The translations under genes and the position numbers were made by a program. Source: a bacterium (GTDB lineage Bacteria; JACRDZ01; JAJRWM01). Taken from it: a stretch of DNA of 9,940 nt. The DNA lies in contig JAJRWM010000108.1 in NCBI GenBank assembly GCA_024276815.1, positions 1 to 9,940 on the forward strand, given 5' to 3'. The notes below the pieces were generated by a model that saw only the letters and a program-made list of their open reading frames with translations, made no database searches and was not told where the DNA came from. This document shows positions 6,733 through 9,940 of the stretch, in pieces (the first letter of the stretch is position 1; each line of letters starts with the position of its first letter).

Positions 6733-7343
6733 TTCCGGTCACTCTGCAATTGAAAAATTTCCTCAGTTATGGCGATAATCTGCCGCCGCTCGATTTTAGC
6801 AACATTACCCTGGCCTGTCTGACCGGTCCCAACGGTCATGGCAAATCATCATTGCTGGACGCCATCACCTGGGCTTTATGGGGACAGGCCCGTAAAGTAG
6901 CCAGCGCCTCTGTACCCGACCCGCATCTCCTGAAGCTGGGGCAGTCCCAAATGTCCGTGGAACTGGTTTTTGATGTCGGGAGGGAACGCTTCAAGGTCTA
7001 CCGGGAATACCTCAAAAGTGGCAAAAGCCATCGTTCTTCTCTGGAAATATTCGTTTGGGACGAGAGCGCCGAACGGTATCACGCCCTGACTGAAAACAGC
7101 AAGAAGCAAACCCAGACAAAGATCTGTCAGCTCATTGGGCTGGATTACCAGACCTTTATCAACTCGGCTTTTATCATCCAGGGCAAAGCTGACGAGTTCA
7201 CCAGGAAAACCGCCCGGGAACGTAAGACCGTGCTGGCCAACATCCTGAATCTTGACTATTACGAGAGGCTGGCTGTTCTGGCTAAAACCAAGGCCAGGGA
7301 AGCCGGCGCACGGATAGAATTTCTGGAAAAGCAAAATGTGTGA
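6729..7343 (+). CDS. SbcC N-terminal fragment (Walker A, Q-loop), ends at TGA
   Basis: This is the 204-residue piece that would be made if the TGA at 7341 is read as a stop. It holds the N-terminal half of the ATPase head: Walker A at 33-41, the Q-loop glutamine at 151, and the first turn of coiled coil (KAREAGARIEFLEKQ). Without the C-terminal half carrying the signature and Walker B motifs it cannot form an ATP site by itself. Its start is secure because it overlaps the sbcD stop by ATGA. The stop lies at the foot of a strong hairpin. As an independent functional protein it is doubtful. Confidence 0.5.
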   Translation: MIPVTLQLKNFLSYGDNLPPLDFSNITLACLTGPNGHGKSSLLDAITWALWGQARKVASASVPDPHLLKLGQSQMSVELVFDVGRERFKVYREYLKSGKSHRSSLEIFVWDESAERYHALTENSKKQTQTKICQLIGLDYQTFINSAFIIQGKADEFTRKTARERKTVLANILNLDYYERLAVLAKTKAREAGARIEFLEKQNV

Positions 7344-7367
7344 ACCGCTGACGAAGAGCGGTTTTTA
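7343..7367 (+). terminator. Terminator-like hairpin at the first sbcC stop
   Basis: AACCGCT (7343-7349) and AGCGGTT (7357-7363) are a perfect 7-bp stem around a 7-base loop, followed directly by TTT, so five T's run from 7362. The A of the TGA stop is the first base of the stem. It has the form of an intrinsic terminator inside the gene. The bases still encode sensible sbcC residues (TADEERFLDSW), so it may be chance. Confidence 0.35.
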
Positions 7368-7424
7368 GACTCCTGGGCCGGTCATTCTCAGGAACTCAGG
7401 AAAAAAAAAGAGGAAATCGCCGGG

Positions 7425-7820
7425 ATGATCGCGGCGGCGGAAAAGGAACTTGCCGGTCTGCAGGCTCAAATCGCCCAACATGATCTGAAAACGAAGGAGA
7501 ACCAACGGCTTGAGAAGCTGATTTCCGGGGCGCGCGAAGAGAGGGATTCACTGGAGCTTGAGTTGAAAGCAGTTCAGAAAGAACTGGCGGAAAACGAAAA
7601 ACTCTTATCCCGGGAAAGCGCGATCCGGGAGCAAATGGCTGTGCTGGAAGCTTTAAAATCCAAAATGGACGAATGGGAGTTGAAGCGGAAAAAGTTCAGC
7701 GAACTCAGGGGAAAACGGCATCAGGCTGAAATTTCGTTAAACCGTAAAATCACTGAAAAAGAAAAGACGCTGGATTTGTTGACCAGTAAAATCACCGCGG
7801 GCCGGGAACGCCTGGCCTAG
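7425..7820 (+). CDS. SbcC middle coiled-coil fragment, ends at TAG
   Basis: This is the open stretch between the two in-frame stops. The first ATG after the TGA is at 7425 and has GAGGA (7410-7414) 10 bases before it, a usable restart site; a run of nine A's (7401-7409) lies just upstream. The 131 residues are charged coiled coil (for example AAAEKELAGLQAQIAQHDLKT) that belongs to the ascending arm of SbcC. No catalytic motif is present, so alone it would have no known function. It is in the same frame as the fragments on both sides. Confidence 0.35.
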   Translation: MIAAAEKELAGLQAQIAQHDLKTKENQRLEKLISGAREERDSLELELKAVQKELAENEKLLSRESAIREQMAVLEALKSKMDEWELKRKKFSELRGKRHQAEISLNRKITEKEKTLDLLTSKITAGRERLA

Positions 7821-7850
7821 ATATCAACCGATCTCAGCGATAAAGAACAG

Positions 7851-9779
7851 TTGTTTGCCCGGCTGCAAAGATACGAGGAAGCTGTTGAACGCGAAAGGCT
7901 CATGTCGGAAACCAGGCAGGAATGGCAGCGGTGGAACACGGAGCTGACCGATTTGAATCAAAGAGCGGCACTGGAAAAGCAGGCTGTTTTAAGCCGGCGT
8001 GAGGGCCTCCAAAATGAAGCGGCCCGGCTTAAAGTCAGCGAAAAGAGTATTTCACAGCTAAAAGAACAAAAAGAGCGGCGGCAAATAAAACAGGAGGAAC
8101 TGCAAAAATCCGAGGAGCGTCTTCATGAGCTGACTGAGCGGTTAAACTCGCTGGCAAACGCTCTGGAAGCCAAAAAACAGCAGAACAAGGAAATTCGTTC
8201 CCTTTTAGCTGATTTAAACGAGAAGAGCGGTTCCTTAAAAAAGATCGACCACCCGGTCTGTCCGCTTTGTGAAAGCGAGTTGCCGGAATCCCGGCAGGCG
8301 GCCTTAATTAAAAGACTCGATAATGAAGCTTCGGATCTGAGGGAAAAAGACGGAGAACTGGCTGAGGAGATTGATAAGGGGACGCGGCAAATTAACGATT
8401 GGCGGCAGGATATCGCTGCTAACGAAAAGGAAACAGCTTTTCTGAGGAAACAGGTGTCGGCCTTGCAGGTCGCGATAATCTCCCAGGAAGAGAAACACGA
8501 GGAATCCCGCAACCGGATAAAACAAATCAACCACGAGCTGAAACTACTCGACCGGAGCCTGAAAACCTCAGACTTTCTCTCCTTCCCCCGGGAAAAAATC
8601 ACGGAATTAACCGAAAGGTTGCGGGAGCTTGATTATTCAGCGGAAGGCCATGAAAAACTTCGGAGCTTGCTGAACAAGGAAGCGGGCGTTGTCGCCCGGG
8701 TTCAGTTGTTGAAAGACCTTGAGAAAGAACAAAAACGCCTGGTTGAAAGAGTGGACGAGCACCTGACGGCAAGGGACAGACTGTTGCAGGATATGGAAAA
8801 CCGGGGTTATCTGGCCGCTGAGTTGAAAATCATGGCTGAACTGGACCGGAAAATAACCGAACTGGGTTTTTCCGATTCAGAATACGACCAACTGAAAAAA
8901 CGGCTGGCCGGGCTGGAACAGACGCCGATAATTTTCTCCCGGTTAAACCAGGCGAAAAAGCGAAAGCCGGAACTTGATCGGCGGCGGGCTGCGCTTTCGG
9001 CGAAACTCACGGCTAACGAATCCGATTTGCTGAAAAACAGCGAACGGAGCGAACTGCTTAAGGTTGAACTGGACAATATTAATTTTAATCCGGGGCAGGT
9101 AACGGAACTGACGGCTAAAATCAAAGAGCTTCGTCATCAGCGTGAAAATCTGATCGCTGAGATAGCGCAGGGCAAGCGTGAGTTGGAGATTATCAGGGTT
9201 AAGGAGCGGGAAAGCAAGCTGGTAAGAAAAAAAGCCGTCGAACTCCGCGAGGATAAAAGACTCTATAATATTTTGGCCGCCGCCCTGGGCAAGGACGGTA
9301 TCCAGGCTTTGATTATTGAAAACGCTCTGCCGGAACTGGAGCTGACAGCGAATGACATTCTCGGCCTACTGACCCAGGGGCGGACCCAACTGGGCTTTAT
9401 TTCACAAAAGGACCTGAAGTCAGGCGAGAGCAGAGAAACCCTGGAAATTATCATCAGCGATGAACAGGGGCCGAGAAATTATGAACTGTTCAGCGGCGGG
9501 GAAGCTTTCCGGATAAATTTCGCCATCCGTATCGCTATCTCGAAACTCCTGGCGAGTCGCGCCGGCGCAACGCTGAAACTCCTCATAATCGACGAAGGTT
9601 TCGGCACCCAGGACGAAGAGGGGCTGAGGTATCTGCTTGACGCGATCAGGCACATCAGCGCTGATTTCGAGAAATTAATAGTCGTGACCCACCTGAAAGA
9701 GTTACAGGCCGTTTTCCCGGTTCGTATCGAGGTCAGCAAAGACCCGGAAACCGGTTCCTCTTTCAGAGTTGTCAGCTAA
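7851..9779 (+). CDS. SbcC C-terminal fragment (zinc hook, signature, Walker B)
   Basis: This is the piece after the second stop: 642 residues if started at the TTG at 7851, or 625 from the ATG at 7902 (AGGCTCATG); neither start is convincing. It carries the zinc hook CPLC at 8259-8270, both coiled-coil arms around the hook, SGGE at 9492-9503, the Walker B acids at 9591-9596 and the H-loop VVTHL. Together with the N-terminal fragment it could in principle rebuild an ATPase head, but it would lack the lower part of the ascending arm. It ends with TAA 20 bases before the insertion sequence. Confidence 0.5.
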   Translation: MFARLQRYEEAVERERLMSETRQEWQRWNTELTDLNQRAALEKQAVLSRREGLQNEAARLKVSEKSISQLKEQKERRQIKQEELQKSEERLHELTERLNSLANALEAKKQQNKEIRSLLADLNEKSGSLKKIDHPVCPLCESELPESRQAALIKRLDNEASDLREKDGELAEEIDKGTRQINDWRQDIAANEKETAFLRKQVSALQVAIISQEEKHEESRNRIKQINHELKLLDRSLKTSDFLSFPREKITELTERLRELDYSAEGHEKLRSLLNKEAGVVARVQLLKDLEKEQKRLVERVDEHLTARDRLLQDMENRGYLAAELKIMAELDRKITELGFSDSEYDQLKKRLAGLEQTPIIFSRLNQAKKRKPELDRRRAALSAKLTANESDLLKNSERSELLKVELDNINFNPGQVTELTAKIKELRHQRENLIAEIAQGKRELEIIRVKERESKLVRKKAVELREDKRLYNILAAALGKDGIQALIIENALPELELTANDILGLLTQGRTQLGFISQKDLKSGESRETLEIIISDEQGPRNYELFSGGEAFRINFAIRIAISKLLASRAGATLKLLIIDEGFGTQDEEGLRYLLDAIRHISADFEKLIVVTHLKELQAVFPVRIEVSKDPETGSSFRVVS

Positions 9780-9840
9780 AACGAAGCGCGATCAAGTATC
9801 AGGGTCATTCAATTATTTTTGGTGAATAGCCGATATAAAA

Positions 9841-9868
9841 CCTTGAGAAATCTACTCAAGGGGGGGAT
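9841..9868 (+). promoter_or_regulatory. Hairpin at the transposase ribosome site
   Basis: CCTTGAG (9841-9847) and CTCAAGG (9855-9861) form a perfect 7-bp stem with a 7-base loop. The right arm runs into the G-rich ribosome site (AAGGGGGGG, 9858-9866) just before the ATG at 9869. In a transcript entering from sbcC this would hide part of the ribosome site, a known way for insertion sequences to limit transposase made from outside transcripts. Function is inferred. Confidence 0.5.
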
Positions 9869-9940
9869 ATGAAGAATAAAACACTTTGGCATTATCTGAA
9901 AAAAGTGCCCGATCACCGAAGCCGCCATGGCCAAAGGTAC
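9869..9940 (+). CDS. Transposase N-terminus, ISAs1 / DDE_Tnp_1-associated type (partial)
   Basis: Only 24 codons are in the window, reading MKNKTLWHYLKKVPDHRSRH followed by GQRY. The LxxVPDxRxxxGxRY pattern is the hallmark start of ISAs1-family DDE transposases (the DDE_Tnp_1-associated N-terminal domain, usually L-x-x-x-x-VPDPR-x-x-x-G-RR-x-PL). The catalytic DDE residues lie outside. A very G-rich ribosome site directly precedes the ATG. The call rests on a short motif plus the CAGGG end upstream. Confidence 0.65.
   Translation, partial: MKNKTLWHYLKKVPDHRSRHGQRY

Larger units (their letters stand above)
6729..9779 (+). pseudogene. sbcC: sbcC (Rad50-like ATPase), full-length frame with two in-frame stop codons
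   Basis: SbcC is the SMC-like ATPase that clamps DNA and controls SbcD. One frame runs from the ATG at 6729 to the TAA at 9777 with 1016 codon positions, the normal SbcC length, and homology is continuous throughout. Two stops break it: TGA at codon 205 (7341-7343) and TAG at codon 364 (7818-7820). There is no frameshift. All motifs are kept in register: Walker A GPNGHGKSS (33-41), Q-loop IIQGKADEF (Gln151), long coiled coil, zinc hook CPLC (511-514, exactly mid-protein), signature SGGE (922-925), Walker B LLIIDEGFG with Asp955/Glu956, and a VVTHLKEL H-loop. Residues after each stop continue sensible coiled coil. Both stops could come from single C-to-T changes (CGA to TGA, CAG to TAG). Likely a recent nonsense pseudogene or sequence error; readthrough cannot be excluded. 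Confidence 0.8.
9800..9940 (+). mobile_element. Left end of an ISAs1-like insertion sequence (runs off the edge)
   Basis: A CAGGGTCATTCA end starts at 9800, about 70 bases before a transposase start. CAGGG is, as I recall, a common terminal sequence in the ISAs1 family, whose members are about 1.2-1.5 kb and make 8-10 bp target duplications; the 8 bases before the putative end are TCAAGTAT. The right end is outside the window, so the inverted repeat and duplication cannot be checked here. It lies 20 bases beyond the sbcC stop and therefore does not disrupt that gene. Confidence 0.6.

Noticed and set aside
7341-7367. Selenocysteine insertion at the sbcC TGA, with the hairpin as a SECIS element
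   Set aside because: The loop is only 6 bases after the TGA, too close for a bacterial SECIS, and SbcC has no conserved cysteine at this coiled-coil position.
7818-7820. Pyrrolysine or reassigned TAG, or an alternative genetic code
   Set aside because: TAG ends the REC-STAS and glycosyltransferase genes and TGA ends dusB and sbcD in this same window, so neither codon is generally reassigned. No pyl genes are visible here.
8123-8602. Minus-strand serine-rich open frame opposite sbcC
   Set aside because: Ser/Phe/Leu-rich sequence is the expected antisense of a Glu/Lys-rich coiled coil; it is not a gene.
1-9940. CRISPR arrays, tRNA or rRNA genes, phage or toxin-antitoxin modules
   Set aside because: Nothing matching these was seen on either strand by eye.

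Overview
This is a bacterial window of ordinary gene density. There are four genes on the minus strand in the left half (positions 1 to about 4440), and a regulator plus the sbcDC pair on the plus strand in the right half (4706 to 9779). The start of an insertion sequence runs off the right edge. Codon use and base composition look uniform by eye. TGA, TAG and TAA all end real genes here (TGA: dusB, sbcD; TAG: glycosyltransferase, REC-STAS; TAA: larB), so the standard code applies. The content does not fix a lineage. An environmental Gram-negative or deep-branching anaerobe is plausible, given the lar genes, the TPR-bearing ArnT-like membrane glycosyltransferase and a REP-like palindrome, but this is a weak inference.

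Left half, read in the direction of transcription from about 4440 down to 1: a polytopic GT39/ArnT-like glycosyltransferase with a C-terminal TPR region; a 227-base intergenic stretch with a terminator-like hairpin and several nested inverted pairings that may be a structured RNA; then a tightly packed dusB-larB-larC unit. dusB makes dihydrouridine in tRNA. LarB and LarC make the nickel-pincer nucleotide cofactor of lactate racemase-type enzymes. dusB and larB overlap by 8 bases, and larB and larC are 1 base apart. larC is cut by the window edge. LarE and LarA are not in the window.

The divergent intergenic region (about 4439 to 4705) carries a perfect-stem palindrome like a REP element, an 11-base direct repeat, and a candidate sigma70 promoter in each direction.

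Right half: a two-domain protein (response-regulator receiver plus degenerate STAS domain) lies 14 bases upstream of sbcD. sbcD overlaps sbcC by ATGA. SbcD and SbcC normally form the Mre11-Rad50-type nuclease that opens and trims DNA hairpins and ends. The sbcC frame is full length (1016 codon positions) with every family motif in place, but it is broken by two in-frame stops, TGA at 7341 and TAG at 7818, with no frameshift. This is the most notable thing in the window: a very young pseudogene, sequence errors, or stop-codon readthrough or restart. A strong hairpin followed by a T-run sits exactly at the first stop.

Only 20 bases after the sbcC stop, a CAGGG end at 9800 and a transposase N-terminus at 9869 mark the left part of an ISAs1-like insertion sequence. 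I found no clear novel multi-gene system. The best leads are the interrupted sbcC, the REC-STAS/sbcDC linkage and the possible structured RNA upstream of dusB.
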